From the NCBI GenBank assembly GCA_947095535.1, contig OX352773.1, positions 154,498,771 through 154,562,770 of the forward strand: a stretch of DNA of 64,000 nt, read 5' to 3'. Positions within the stretch are counted from its first letter, which is position 1. Each line of letters opens with the position of its first letter. The position numbers and the translations under genes were made by a program. This document shows positions 1 through 10,716 of the stretch, in pieces. Origin of the DNA: Poecilobothrus nobilitatus. Taxonomy: Eukaryota; Arthropoda; Insecta; Diptera; Dolichopodidae. The notes beneath the pieces were generated by a model. That model had not been told where the DNA came from, ran no database searches, and saw only the letters and a list, made by a program, of their open reading frames with translations.

Positions 1-29
1 ACTTACACCAAAAATTTGTAAATTTTTTT

Positions 30-612
30 TAGAATTTTATATATTTTTATTTAAAAATTGTGAAAAATAAAAAGAAACTTTCTTTAATTTTAAGGAAACC
101 CTATATACATATAATTGTAGAAAATGGTTCCAATTTATTATCTTACGGGAAAATATATAACGGTTTAATTAAAATTGTACAAAATGTTAAGAAAATTTTG
201 TAATACATTTTTCGATCACTAGATGGCGGCATCGTCACTAATGATTTATATATCGAAAACTTGGAAATATAAAGTACCCTTATATGATGACGTCATATTG
301 CTATCTCGTAACTCTTTAGCGGAAGTTTATCCGTGTCTAAGTTATAGGACATAGATTGTTAAAAATAGTAAAAATTTCAATTGCAAAATTAAAATTTTGC
401 AGTAAAACTTTGTCTTCACATAATGATAAATGTCAATACACTTTCCGAGTTTATAGCTCTGTAATACATGGGGTTAGATTGAAAAGTTCTTTATTATATT
501 CAACATTAATTTTTTTAGGTTCCATGGTTAAAATTTTATTGTTCTATCTTAAACGGTGTAGAATTTTGTAAAGAAACGGACGGACAGACGAACGGAGATT
601 TTAATTTTTTTT
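30..612 (-). mobile_element. Family D fragment (HINE-A body-related)
   Basis: On the minus strand the block CGTCTGTCCGTCCG, TTTACAAAATTCTACACCG, then a run matching AAGATAGAACAATAAAATTTTAAC resembles copies near 14.1, 29.9, 45.6 and 63.0 kb. The far left (aaggaaaccctatata) resembles the body of family A. It is diverged and its ends are not defined. A perfect CRE-like TGACGTCA at 288-295 lies inside and is probably incidental. Confidence 0.45.
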
Positions 613-639
613 TTTTGGAAAATGTTCTAAAAATGAATT

Positions 640-1740
640 AAGTTATTTATAATTTTTAAATATCATATTGTTCATCATTTTATAAATATTATATTGTCTA
701 TATGATCTTCAAGCCTCTTCTGCAAATATGAAAACTAATTGATAAAATTGCATGTATTCCTTAATATGGGCCTTTCTTAACTAGGGGCCCCTGTTAATAT
801 GTAGTCAAATTCTACGTTGAATCCCAATTCATATAATAGACAATTGCAGTTTAGAAAAATAGAATTTATGGAAAAAGTACAATCCGTAAAAAATCAGAAA
901 GTAAAACCAAATTCGTCAAAATACTAACTGAAATTATTTAAAATAACGCCAAAACAGAATTAAATTGTATAAAGAGCCTGTAGTTGGTGTACGTATATTT
1001 AGAATATTTTGTATTGTGAGTGACGACTATTATGTCTATTTATTTATGGAGTGCGAAATAAATGTTTTAAAGGTACATGGGGAAAACAGAATAAGTATTC
1101 GTAAAACATTCGTAAAATGCACAAACAAATTTTGGAGCAAAATTCAGTTAATTTTTTTTATAGACAACGTTGCCTGTAACAATATTGCCTTTGTTCGTTT
1201 TACCTTGCCCTAATGTAAAAAATTTAAAATCTAAAAAGACAGTATATTTGACGTACAATCCTTGATTAAGATTGTACATAGTACAGAGGGCGAGAAGACC
1301 GTAAAAATATTACCACAATTGTACAAACGGTAACCCTGCTTAAAATTGACATACAAAATATTTAAAAATAAAAAATTATTCAAATATAATTTTGGTTGTA
1401 AGAACTGCTGTATACTAAAATTTAAGTATTAGAAAAGTTTTCTATAATCGGTTCAAATAATATACAAACATTCACACATAAATGCAACAATCTAATAGAA
1501 AAGTACAAATCCAAAACAATTATATATTTGAATTTTAAAGAAACTCTGCCCGCTGGTCATACATAAGTACATACTTAAATACATATTGATTATTAATATC
1601 AGATCAATATCATTCATCATTATTTAAAATTTCAATACATATTGTGATAAATGATGATTTCTATCAATTTTTAATTTTTTTTTTTTTGTATGTACATGCA
1701 TAAGTTAAAGTACATACTACATTTCTTACATATAGCCAAA
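640..1740. other. AT-rich DNA, nothing recognised
   Basis: No convincing open frame, RNA gene or repeat boundary. Short open frames occur, as expected by chance at this base composition. Confidence 0.6.
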
Positions 1741-1760
1741 GAATAGTTGAGCCGTTGAAG

Positions 1761-1774
1761 TCGAGTCGACTCGA
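1761..1774. repeat. GC-richer perfect palindrome TCGAGTCGACTCGA
   Basis: A 14-bp perfect palindrome in a small CpG-bearing patch (about 1748-1776). It is followed at 1805-1810 by a consensus splice donor (gtaagt). The patch could belong to a 5' untranslated exon upstream of the plus-strand ALDH, but nothing proves that. Confidence 0.4.
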
Positions 1775-1934
1775 GAGAAAAAAAAATACACAATTTTAAA
1801 GAGAGTAAGTGAGAATGTCTCTTATAATTTTGTGTTTTTTTTGTTATTCTGTTGTGTACGTTTTGTTACTACTACCGACTATCGTAGGTACCATACTACT
1901 GTAACGTAAATATGAAATGTGTTGTTTATATTTT

Positions 1935-3433
1935 TATACCCGAATGAACTATGTTCAAGGGTATAATAAATTTGCCATTACGTTTGTGACACCTTAAAGG
2001 AGTCGAGCTAGATATAGTGTCAAAGATATGGATCGGCTCAGAATCGAATTCTGAGTCGATTAAGCCATGTACGTCCGTCCGTCCGTTCGCACGATAACTC
2101 AAAAAATAAAGGAGCTAGGAGGCTGAAATTTTTTTTACGTCACTTTTGCAAAATTGTTAGTTTTACTATTTAAATCCAACATTTTCGGTCGGCGGGATCG
2201 AGTAGCTACCATACAACTTCTATCTTTATATAGAAATAAGTCAGTATCTATTCAAGCTACATTTCTGAAGTTTTGCAAATGATGATCAAGTTTTATGGCA
2301 ACAACTTCTGAAAAATTTGGTTGTGATGGTGCGACGGATTCGGGTAGCTGCCATACAACTTCTCCGTTTAAATGAGAATAACTCAGTGTCTGTTAAAGCT
2401 AGGAATCTGAAATTTTGTGAATGATGATCAAGTTTTATGGCAACAACTTCCGCAAAATTTGGTTGTGCTGGTGTGACGGGTTCGAGTAGCTACCATACAA
2501 CTTATCCGTTTAAATGAGAATAACTCAGTGTTTATTGAAGCTAGGAAGCTGACATTTTGCGAATGATGATCAAGTTTTATGGAAACAATTTCTGCAAAAT
2601 TTGGTTGTGGTGGTGCGACGGGTTCAGGTAGCTGCCATACAACTTTTCTTTTTAAATGAAAATAACTCAGTGTTTATTGAAGCTAGGAATCTGACATTTT
2701 GCGAATGATGATCAAGTTTTATGGCAACAACTTATGCAAAATTTGGTTGTGGTGGTGCGACAGGTTCGGGTAGTTGCCATACAACTTCTCTTTTTAAATG
2801 AAAATAACTCAGTGTCCATCCGCACGGTAACTCAAAATATAAAGGAGCTAGGAGGCTGAAATTTTTTTTACGTCACTTTTACAAAATTGTTAGTTTTGCT
2901 ATTTAACTTCAGCATTTTCGGCCGCTGGGTTCGAGTAGATGCCATACAACTTCTTTCTTTAAATGGAAATAACCCAGTGTCTATTCAATCTAGGTATCTG
3001 AAATTTTGCAAATGATGATCCAGTTTTATGGCAACAACTTCTGTAAAATTTGGTTATGATGATATGGCAGGTTCGGAAAGTTGCCATACAATTTCTCTTT
3101 TTAAATGAAAATAACTCAGTGTCTATTGAAGCTAGCTATCTTAAATTTAGTGAAAAAGTGTCGAGTTGCATGCCAAAAACTTTTGTAAAATTTGATTGGT
3201 CTAAAGCAGCCGGTTCAGACTTCTTGCATTTCTTGGAACTTAATGAAGCTAGGCGCAATAGATTCGGGTAGCTGTCATACAACTCCACAATTTACATAAA
3301 TATATCTCTGTAGTTCGGTACTAAAACATCTGAATGTTTTTAAAAGATGATCAAGTTTTATAGAAACAGGATATATTACGTTCATACGGGTATCTCAGAG
3401 TTGACACAGTCTACTCTACTGCACTCTTCCTCG
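1935..3433 (+). mobile_element. HINE-like family A2 element, near full length
   Basis: It starts TATACCCGAATGAAC after a T-run and ends with GTTCATACGGGTAT, a near-perfect subterminal inverted repeat. Next comes a hairpin (AGTTGAC...GTCTACT) and the end ...CTTCCTCG before T-rich DNA. A GTCC microsatellite lies near 2071-2085, followed by cacgataactcaaaaa. The interior (about 2200-3300) is a tandem array of roughly 142-bp monomers. No protein is encoded. This layout is that of DINE-1/HINE non-autonomous Helentrons; the assignment is inferred from structure. Confidence 0.8.
2200..3300 (+). repeat. Roughly 142-bp minisatellite inside the A2 element
   Basis: The landmark aataactcagtgt and the landmark gccatacaactt recur at a spacing of 141-143 bp, for about seven units. 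Between about 2813 and 2950 the array is interrupted by a second copy of the element's own 5' module (ccgcacggtaactcaaaat through ttcggccg), related to 2085-2195. Confidence 0.8.
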
Positions 3434-3627
3434 TTTATTATTAATATTATGTATAGGTTTTATAGTAGAAAAATCGTAAAAAATATGTAGTTACTGATGT
3501 TCAAAGCTTTAAACGGAATTCATAATACGTAGTGTGTGGCTGAAAACTACTAAATTATAATTATAGATTCCAAAAGTTATAAGCTGGAATTTTGTTAAGA
3601 TTTTTTGTCAAAAAAATGGCTTAGACG

Positions 3628-4906
3628 AAATATCATCTAAAAGTAAAAAATGAAATAAGGTCCAAAAAAAACAGCAAAATATTTTTGGTTCTTATTTCAT
3701 TTTTCTAAAATATATGTTTGGTTCTTATTTCATTTTTAAAAATTTCTAAATTTTTGTGTTATAGTTCTTATAATGGGAAAAGACTTTTAAATGACTATAT
3801 ATGACCTATGTATAAACGGGTTTATTGGTTTGTGTTGTATTTATTGATACATTTTACATAATTCTGTTTTTAATTTTAATTTATTGATTGGAAAGATTAT
3901 TAAATAATTTTATTGTTGTATACATTGTTGTTGAAACCAAATCTTGTTGATGACTAATGGAAATTAGTTTCCAAAACAATAAACGAAATAAGTATCCAAA
4001 ATTTATATGAAATTTGTATACAAACAAGTTAGATGGATTACAAAATTATACACTTTTTCCAGAATATGCACGTGCTTGCGAGATTATAAAATAGAAAGGA
4101 TTTTAATAATAGTTAGTTAGTTAGTTATGTACACACTCTGAGAAAAGCGTATAATCTTAATTTTGTAACGAACTCTTCAACCAATAAAATCTGTTCTCAA
4201 AAACAATACGGCGTACAGTAAGAATTTTCAAATTATTATTCAAATAAGTATGAAATAGGTGCACCAAAAAAGAGGAGATTTTTCACAGAAGTGAAATAAT
4301 AAATGATAGCAAACTATTAAAAAACGGACGAATCACGACTAAGACGGCTAGGATGGCTTATCTCAAAAACTGCATTTGTTATGAAATGTAACTCTACGAA
4401 GACCTTTTTAAACATTTCCCCGAAAGTGAAAAAGAAGATAAAAATGTGATATTCTCCTGAGGAGAATGAATCTGAAAGTTTCATTAATATGTTTGAATGT
4501 GTTTGATATGCATAATATGTTTGAACAATTATAGATCAAACATAGTACTTTGTCCATGCAAACGTATGAAATTTGAAACTAGTGTAATTTGAAATTTTAG
4601 GTCTCAAGTTTGGTCGAACCAGATTCAGCTGCGTATAACTGTCTATGCTACAGAACGATTGTGACAAATTCATTACAAGTTTTTGTATAAATATTATTAT
4701 AATTTTTTTTTCTGGATGTTAATTCTTTTTTCAAAGAAAATTTTTTATTATTTTGAACGATACATCATTTACTTTTCGAGTTTATTTGGCTCTTATTTCA
4801 TTCTTATTTGGATCTTATTTCACTAAATGTTTGGCTGTTTGAATAAATTAAAAAAAAACACAAATATTTTGTATCTCATTTCATTTTTTACTTTTGGATG
4901 ATATTT
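3628..4906. mobile_element. Candidate DNA transposon with 32-bp terminal inverted repeats
   Basis: The arm at 3628-3659 matches the reverse complement of 4875-4906 at 30 of 32 positions (core AAAAGTAAAAAATGAAAT). The motif cttatttcattttt recurs next to the arms (3690-3735 and 4790-4822). The span of about 1.3 kb suits a Tc1/mariner-type element, but I find no transposase frame longer than about 40 codons. True ends may lie slightly outside the arms, and no target duplication was fixed. Confidence 0.5.
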
Positions 4907-4935
4907 TGTGTGACGCTATTGCGCTGAGCCCAATA

Positions 4936-5345
4936 TAATTTGTCCAAACATTTTGCATTGAATTTACAGAGTTTGATGGTCAAGAATAGGAAAAACTTTC
5001 AAGTTATTAGTCGTATAAGAAATAAAGATTGCCTTTTTGATCTTTAGTAATAATAATATTCATTTCTCATTCGTTAAAATGGATATTTAATCGGGTAGTT
5101 ATAGGTAATTGATACGAATAATTTATGTTAAGCAAATTCATATTTTGCCAAGTTTTGCTTGTTGAGCTTGTAGAACTTCTATAGCAAGAACTTCAGCTTT
5201 CTTTTATTCCAGAATTTGTTCTATTTGTTCTTATATAAGAAATTTGACCACAATATGAATTGGTACAGACAAGAAATAGAAGAAATTAAACTTTTATAAC
5301 TTTTATTGAACTTTTTAAATTAATTTTTATTTTTTTTTATTTTAG
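4936..5345 (+). other. Upstream or intronic sequence of the plus-strand ALDH
   Basis: The acceptor attttag at 5339-5345 shows this stretch is the end of an intron. No exon matching the MFQP...YTK leader of the other copy was found here. Confidence 0.6.
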
Positions 5346-6918
5346 CTTTTCATCAATAATGAATTTGTTGATGCTGTTTCTGGTAAAAAATTTCCAACAA
5401 TTAATCCAGTAAATGGACAAACAATTATTGAAGTAGCTGAAGGTAATAAGGTAATTGAGTAAAATATTTGGCACAAATATAATTAACTATAGTAAATATT
5501 TAATTGTTTTTGTATTAGGCTGATGTTGATTTAGCTGTTGAAGCTGCAAAAAAAGCATTTGCTCGTGGTTCATTATGGAGAGAAATGGATCCATGGAATC
5601 GTTCAAAAGTTATGATTAAGTAATTTTTTGTGACTTTTATAATTTACTTTTTCATAATAAATTTATAAATAAAATTTTTTTTCATAGATTGGCAGATCTT
5701 ATCATGAGAGATCAAGATTATATTGCAAGTCTAGAAACTCTTGATAATGGAAAACCTTATAGCGAAGCTGCATTAGATGTTGTGTATTCAGTTGAAGTTT
5801 TGAAATATTATGCTGGATGGTGTGATAAATTTACTGGTGATACTGTGCCAGCTGGTACTAGTTTGTATGCAGTTACAAGAAAAGAACCAATTGGTGTTGT
5901 TGGACAAATTATTCCATGGAATTATCCATTATTAATGTTGGCATGGAAATGGGGGCCAGCTTTAGCAACTGGATGTACAATTGTTATGAAACCAGCTGAG
6001 CAAACACCACTTACAGCATTGTATGTTGCATCATTGGCCAAAGAAGCTGGTATTCCAGCTGGTGTTATTAATATAATTACTGGTTATGGACCAACTGCTG
6101 GTGCTGCTATTAGTCATCATCAAGATATACGTAAAGTTGCGTTTACTGGTTCTGTTGATGTTGGTAAAATAATCATGAAAGCAGCTGCTGAATCAAATTT
6201 AAAACGTGTTTCATTAGAATTGGGTGGAAAATCACCAATAGTTATATGTGAAGATGCAGATGTTGATGAAGCTGTTGAAATTGCTCATGAAGCTCTATTT
6301 TCTAATCATGGTCAAAGCTGTTGTGCTGGCAGTAGAACTTATGTTCACGAGAAAATTTATGATCAATTTGTTAAGAAAGCTGTAGAAAAAGCAAAAGCTA
6401 GAAAAGTTGGAAATCCTTTTGCAAAGGACGTACAACAAGGCCCACAAATTGATAATGAAATGTTTACCAAAGTTTTGGGTTATATTGAAAGTGGTAAACA
6501 AGAAGGAGCTAAATTACAATGTGGCGGCAAACGTTCAGGTGATAAAGGTTTCTTTATTGAACCTACTGTTTTTTCCGATGTTAAAGATAATATGAAAATT
6601 GCACGTGAAGAAATTTTTGGACCTGTACAATCAATTTTCAAATTTACTACGTTAGATGAAATGATTGAACGTGCTAACAATACAAATTATGGTTTGGCAG
6701 CTGCTATAGTTACAAATGATTTAAATAAAGCAATGGCATTTTCAAATTATGTTGAAGCTGGATCGGTTTGGGTCAATTGCTATGATGCTGTTATTCCACA
6801 AGTGCCTTTCGGTGGGTATAAAATGTCTGGGTTTGGCCGTGAATTGGGCAAAGCCGGATTAGACAACTATTTGGAAACAAAGACTGTAACAATGAAATTA
6901 TCAAATAAAAACATGTAA
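5346..6918 (+). CDS. Aldh: Aldehyde dehydrogenase, ALDH1/ALDH2-like, plus-strand copy (5' exon not found)
   Basis: Predicted NAD-dependent oxidation of aldehydes to carboxylic acids in the cytosol. Three coding exons are visible: 5346-5450, 5519-5619 and 5688-6918. All introns are GT-AG; intron 2 splits a Lys codon. They encode 478 residues beginning [15 protein letters not shown], so about 14-20 N-terminal residues must come from an upstream exon I could not identify. Family motifs are intact: PWNYP (Asn169 equivalent), KPAEQTP (NAD-binding Lys192 and Glu195), FTGSVDVG (cofactor glycine motif), LELGG (general base Glu268), GQSCCAG with catalytic Cys302 at codon 6319-6321, and EEIFGP (Glu399). 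Length fits the roughly 500-residue family. It converges on the minus-strand copy at 7213-10716, to which the last 327 residues are about 88% identical by my count. The C-terminus is SNKNM. Confidence 0.92.
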
Positions 6919-7090
6919 ATTGTTATTGATAAAATTTGAGTTTTATTTTAATAGGTTTTAAAACGCCTTTTTATAAAATTCAGGTATAGGATACAAAGTA
7001 TAGATACAAGGTATAGGATTTCTTTCGAAAAGAAATTTTGAAAGGTAAGTAATTAAGCATTTTTTTGATTTTTTTTTAAATATAAACACT

Positions 7091-7100
7091 TTTATTTATT
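7091..7100 (-). promoter_or_regulatory. Poly(A) signals for the minus-strand ALDH
   Basis: TTTATTTATT on the plus strand reads as two overlapping AATAAA hexamers on the minus strand. They lie a little over 110 nt downstream of the minus-strand ALDH stop codon (7213-7215). Confidence 0.55.
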
Positions 7101-7131
7101 TTGAAAAGACTATATGATATAATATTTTACA

Positions 7132-7137
7132 ATTAAA
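7132..7137 (+). promoter_or_regulatory. Candidate poly(A) signal (ATTAAA) for the plus-strand ALDH
   Basis: This is the only close match to a polyadenylation hexamer between the plus-strand ALDH stop (6916-6918) and the start of the facing gene's coding region. It is about 210 nt after the stop. Confidence 0.35.
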
Positions 7138-7212
7138 TTTCTTCAGTATTAAGATGTAATATACTTTAATATGAATTTGATTATAAACTATTTTAAAATA
7201 CTTTATATGTAA

Positions 7213-10200
7213 TTACAAATTGCTTGTTACTAATCGCATTGTGACTGTTTTTGTTTCTAAATAATTTTCCAAACCATCTTTTCCCAATTCACGACCAAAT
7301 CCAGATTGTTTATAACCTCCGAATGGTGCTTGAACAATAACTGCATTATAACAATTTATCCAAACAGAACCTGCTTCAATAGCATTAGAGAACGCCATTG
7401 CTTTATTCAAATCTTTAGTTATTATACCAGCTGCTAAACCATAACAGGTATCATTAGCACGTTCTATCATGTCATCTAAACTAGTAAATTTGAAAATTGA
7501 TTGTACAGGTCCGAATATTTCTTCACGTGCAATTTTCATATTATCTTTAACATTAGAAAAAACAGTTGGTTCAATAAAGAAACCAACATTTCCGACACGT
7601 TTACCACCGCATTCTAATTTTGCACCTTCTTTTTTACCAATTTCAATATAACCTAAAACTTTGGTAAACATTTCATCATCGATTTGAGGACCTTGTTGTA
7701 CATCCTTTTCAAAAGGATTTCCAACTTTTCTAGCTTTTGCTTTTTCTACAGCTTTCTTAACAAATTGATCATAAATTTTCTCGTGAACATAAGTTCTACT
7801 ACCAGCACAACACGCTTGACCATGATTGCTAAACAAAGCTCTATGAGCAATTTCTACAGCTTCATCAATATTTGCATCTTCACATACAACTAATGGTGAT
7901 TTTCCACCCAATTCCAAAGTAACTCGTTTTAAATTTGATTCAGCAGCTGCTTTCATGATTATTTTACCAACATCAACAGAACCAGTAAACGCAACTTTAC
8001 GTATATCTTGATGATGACTAATAGCAGCACCAGCAGTTGGTCCATAACCTGTAATTATATTTATAACACCAGCTGGAATACCAGCTTCTTTTGCTAATGA
8101 TGCAACATATAATGCTGAAAGTGGTGTTTGTTCAGCTGGTTTCATAACAATTGTACATCCAGTTGCTAAAGCTGGTCCCCATTTCCATGCTAACATTAAT
8201 AATGGATAATTCCATGGAATAATTTGCCCAACAACACCAATTGGCTCTTTTCTTGTAACAGAATTTAAATTAGGTCCAGCTGGAATTGTGTCTCCAGTAA
8301 ATTTATCACACCAACCAGCATAATATTTTAAACATTCTGTTGAATAGATAACATCAAAAATAGCTTCACTAAATGGTTTTCCATTATCTAATGATTCTAA
8401 GCTTGCAATATAATTTTGATCACGTAATATTAAATCGGCTAATCTAAAATCATATTGTAATTTGTATATGTTACTACGAGTAAAAGGAATGTAAATAGAA
8501 AAATTTACTTAATCATAACTTTTGATCGATTCCATGGATCCATTTGCCTCCATGCTGATCCACGAGCAAATGCTTTTTTCGCTGCTTCTACAGCTAAATC
8601 AACATCAGCCTAAAAAATCATTGTGTTATTAAATGATATTAATTAAATCTTAGTTCTAAATTGTTTTTACCTTATCACCTTCAGCTACTTCAATAATTTT
8701 TTGTCCAGTTGTTGGATTTAAAGTTGGAAATGTTTTACCAGACACAGCATTAACAAATTCATTATTAATGAAAAGCTAAAAAAATAAAAAGTTTTTTTTC
8801 AGCAATTTTATAAAAAAATAATTTAAATTATTAGAATTGTGCTTTAAATGGATATTCATTAAAAGAAAACTACCGGTATATAATATTATATATTATCTAT
8901 AGTTATCCAACAAAAAAAAAAAAAAATTAGAAAACTTGCAAAAGTAACTTTTCTACTAAAATAAAGCGATAGTGGGAATTTATTATGTTATAAAGTTTAT
9001 TCACCTTTTAAAATTCGCGTATTATTTAGCATTTGAAACTTACAGTTTCTATTTATTTTTTTTTATTTAAATAGCCTTGTTACAGTCAATTTATTTTATT
9101 GGCATTTTAAGAGGCATTATAAAATAGATATTATAGTTGAAATGTCTGTGAATTTATTTTTTTAAAAATTTTGTTAAGTTTTATTTCTTTGTCACTTAAT
9201 GAAGTTTCATTTTAATTAAATGAATCTAGATTCTATTCATTGGATAATGGATACATCTTAGTTGAATCAATTTAATTTTATTCAATAGATTGATGCAAAA
9301 AATTTTATTTATAGAGTTTAAATTGCTGTCCCGGCTTTTTTAAGATTAACGAATATTTGATATACAATTTAATCTTATATAAAAATAAAGAATTTCTTTC
9401 TTTTTTTTTTTTTTTATGAGGGTTGGTGGAAAACTCGAAAGTCACCAAGAGGAACTGCTTCCTCAGGGTAGTGTTGAACTTTAACCAACCAAACAACCCC
9501 CCGTTTAAATTTATTTGCATTGATATTGATTAAACGGAAGTTTCTATAAAATTTTTTTTAAAAACAGATTAAAAGATCAATCATTATTTTGCAGAACAAA
9601 TAAGACATCAGAAATGTTTTCGTACTTAAGATAAATTATCTTTTAATTTTATAGAATTAATAAAGAGATAATTTTTAATTAACTAAAAATAATCTCAATA
9701 CATTATAAATAATAGCAATTTAAATAAATATCCTATAAAAGCTTTACATTAAAATTTTTTAAATTGAAAAAAAAAAAACAAAATTAATTTAAACAGAAAA
9801 CAAATAACCCCCAATTTACTTTTTTGCAACATGATAGAAAAAAAACAAATGTTTCACAACATTTTGTATTATTTATTTGTAAACGAATGAATTGAATTAA
9901 TAAAACTACCATACAAGAAGTATATAATAATACTATGTGTTACTAAATCAGACAGTATCAATACAGTGTATAAATGTGTATACATTTATATATATACCTA
10001 TATGTTATATAATATAGTATGTATTAAATAATTTAAATTTGTACACATTCATTATACAAAATACAAATTAAACAGTAAACACTACTGAACAATCAACACT
10101 CAACAGTAGTCAAAGTCAACCAAACCAACACTGATTTAAATTTTAAAATATATCTATGAGATTGATTTTGTTTAAAGAGATTTTTTAAAAAAAAAAGAGA

Positions 10201-10716
10201 AAAAATAAAAAATACATCAACATTTTACAGAAGTTTTTTTTTTTTTTGTATTTGTTTCTGATTAAAGTTTAATCTTATCAACATTTAGAATATTAAACTT
10301 CTGTTGTTTCTTTCCTAAGTAAAATTACGTGATTAAAATTAAAATTAGAAGAAAAAAAAAAATTAATGAATTTAATTTTGTTCACTTTAAATTTTTTTTT
10401 TATTCCCTAAAGGTTTTATTATTTTAAGATTCAGTTTTTTATTATAATTTTTGGGAGATTTTAAGTTGAAAACCATATTCTCTTTGCACGAAAAAAGATT
10501 ATTAAAAATTTGATATGCAACAAACAAATTGATAGCAACATTTGTTTTGATTTGTTTTGTTGTAAGAGGAATTTTAATTAGACTTTGATATTTTTAAGAT
10601 ACAATGGCACTTTTTTTTTTTTAAATAAATTTGAAATTTAAATTAAAAATTAAGTATATGTTAAGATGTCTTACCTTTGTATATTTAATTTCTGGATTTG
10701 AATTTGGTTGAAACAT
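7213..10716 (-). CDS. Aldh: Aldehyde dehydrogenase, ALDH1/ALDH2-like, minus-strand copy (complete, 4 exons)
   Basis: Complete paralogue of the plus-strand ALDH, 492 aa. Coding exons, read leftwards: 10716-10675 ([14 protein letters not shown], donor gtaag), 8775-8671, 8609-8509 and 8443-7213. Intron 1 is about 1.9 kb; the others are 61 and 65 bp. Exons 2-4 match the other copy exactly in length and phase. By residue: Asn161 in PWNYP, Lys184 and Glu187 in [15 protein letters not shown] 236-242, Glu260 in LELGG, catalytic Cys294 in GQACCAG and Glu391 in EEIFGP, all consistent with an active NAD-dependent enzyme. No mitochondrial presequence is visible, so I infer a cytosolic enzyme. The C-terminus reads TSNL, loosely resembling a peroxisomal PTS1 tripeptide. 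The start is chosen because the exon gives the family-typical EIKYTK-LFINNE join. Confidence 0.95.
8776..10674 (-). other. Intron 1 of the minus-strand ALDH
   Basis: Bounded by donor gtaag after ACAAAG at 10675 and acceptor ttttag before 8775. It is very AT-rich with many homopolymer runs. It contains a tRNA-like SINE remnant near 9400-9503. I see no further exon inside it. Confidence 0.85.
9400..9503 (-). mobile_element. SINE family 2 copy (tRNA-derived, class II-like)
   Basis: Read on the minus strand, a box-A-like TTTGGTTGGTTAAAG is followed by a CCTGAGGAAGCAG...TCCTC arm resembling the long variable arm of Leu/Ser tRNAs. A box-B-like CTTTCGAGTTTTCC and an A-rich tail follow (the T-run at 9397-9415 on the plus strand). 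It shares block order and many bases with 54885-54992. It lies inside intron 1 of the minus-strand ALDH. The tRNA origin is inferred. Confidence 0.5.

Larger units (their letters stand above)
6919..7212. other. Convergent intergenic spacer between the two ALDH stop codons
   Basis: This 294-bp AT-rich spacer must hold both 3' UTRs. On the plus strand the nearest polyadenylation-like hexamer is ATTAAA at 7132-7137. On the minus strand two overlapping AATAAA hexamers lie at 7091-7100. If both are used, the two transcripts overlap antisense by tens of bases. A consensus-like donor (aaag/gtaagt) occurs near 7044, but I see no matching downstream exon. Confidence 0.7.

Noticed and set aside
288..295. 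Perfect CRE-type TGACGTCA
   Set aside because: A single 8-mer inside a decayed mobile-element fragment, with no promoter context.
2200..3300. Regularly spaced repeats that might suggest a CRISPR array
   Set aside because: The units are directly adjacent 142-bp monomers without unique spacers, and the DNA is clearly eukaryotic.
6295..6680. Short frames on both strands within the ALDH exons (and 7469-7893)
   Set aside because: Shadow frames of the well-supported ALDH coding sequences.
7021..7050. Strong donor-like aaag/gtaagt downstream of the plus-strand ALDH stop
   Set aside because: No downstream exon before the facing gene, so it is probably fortuitous.
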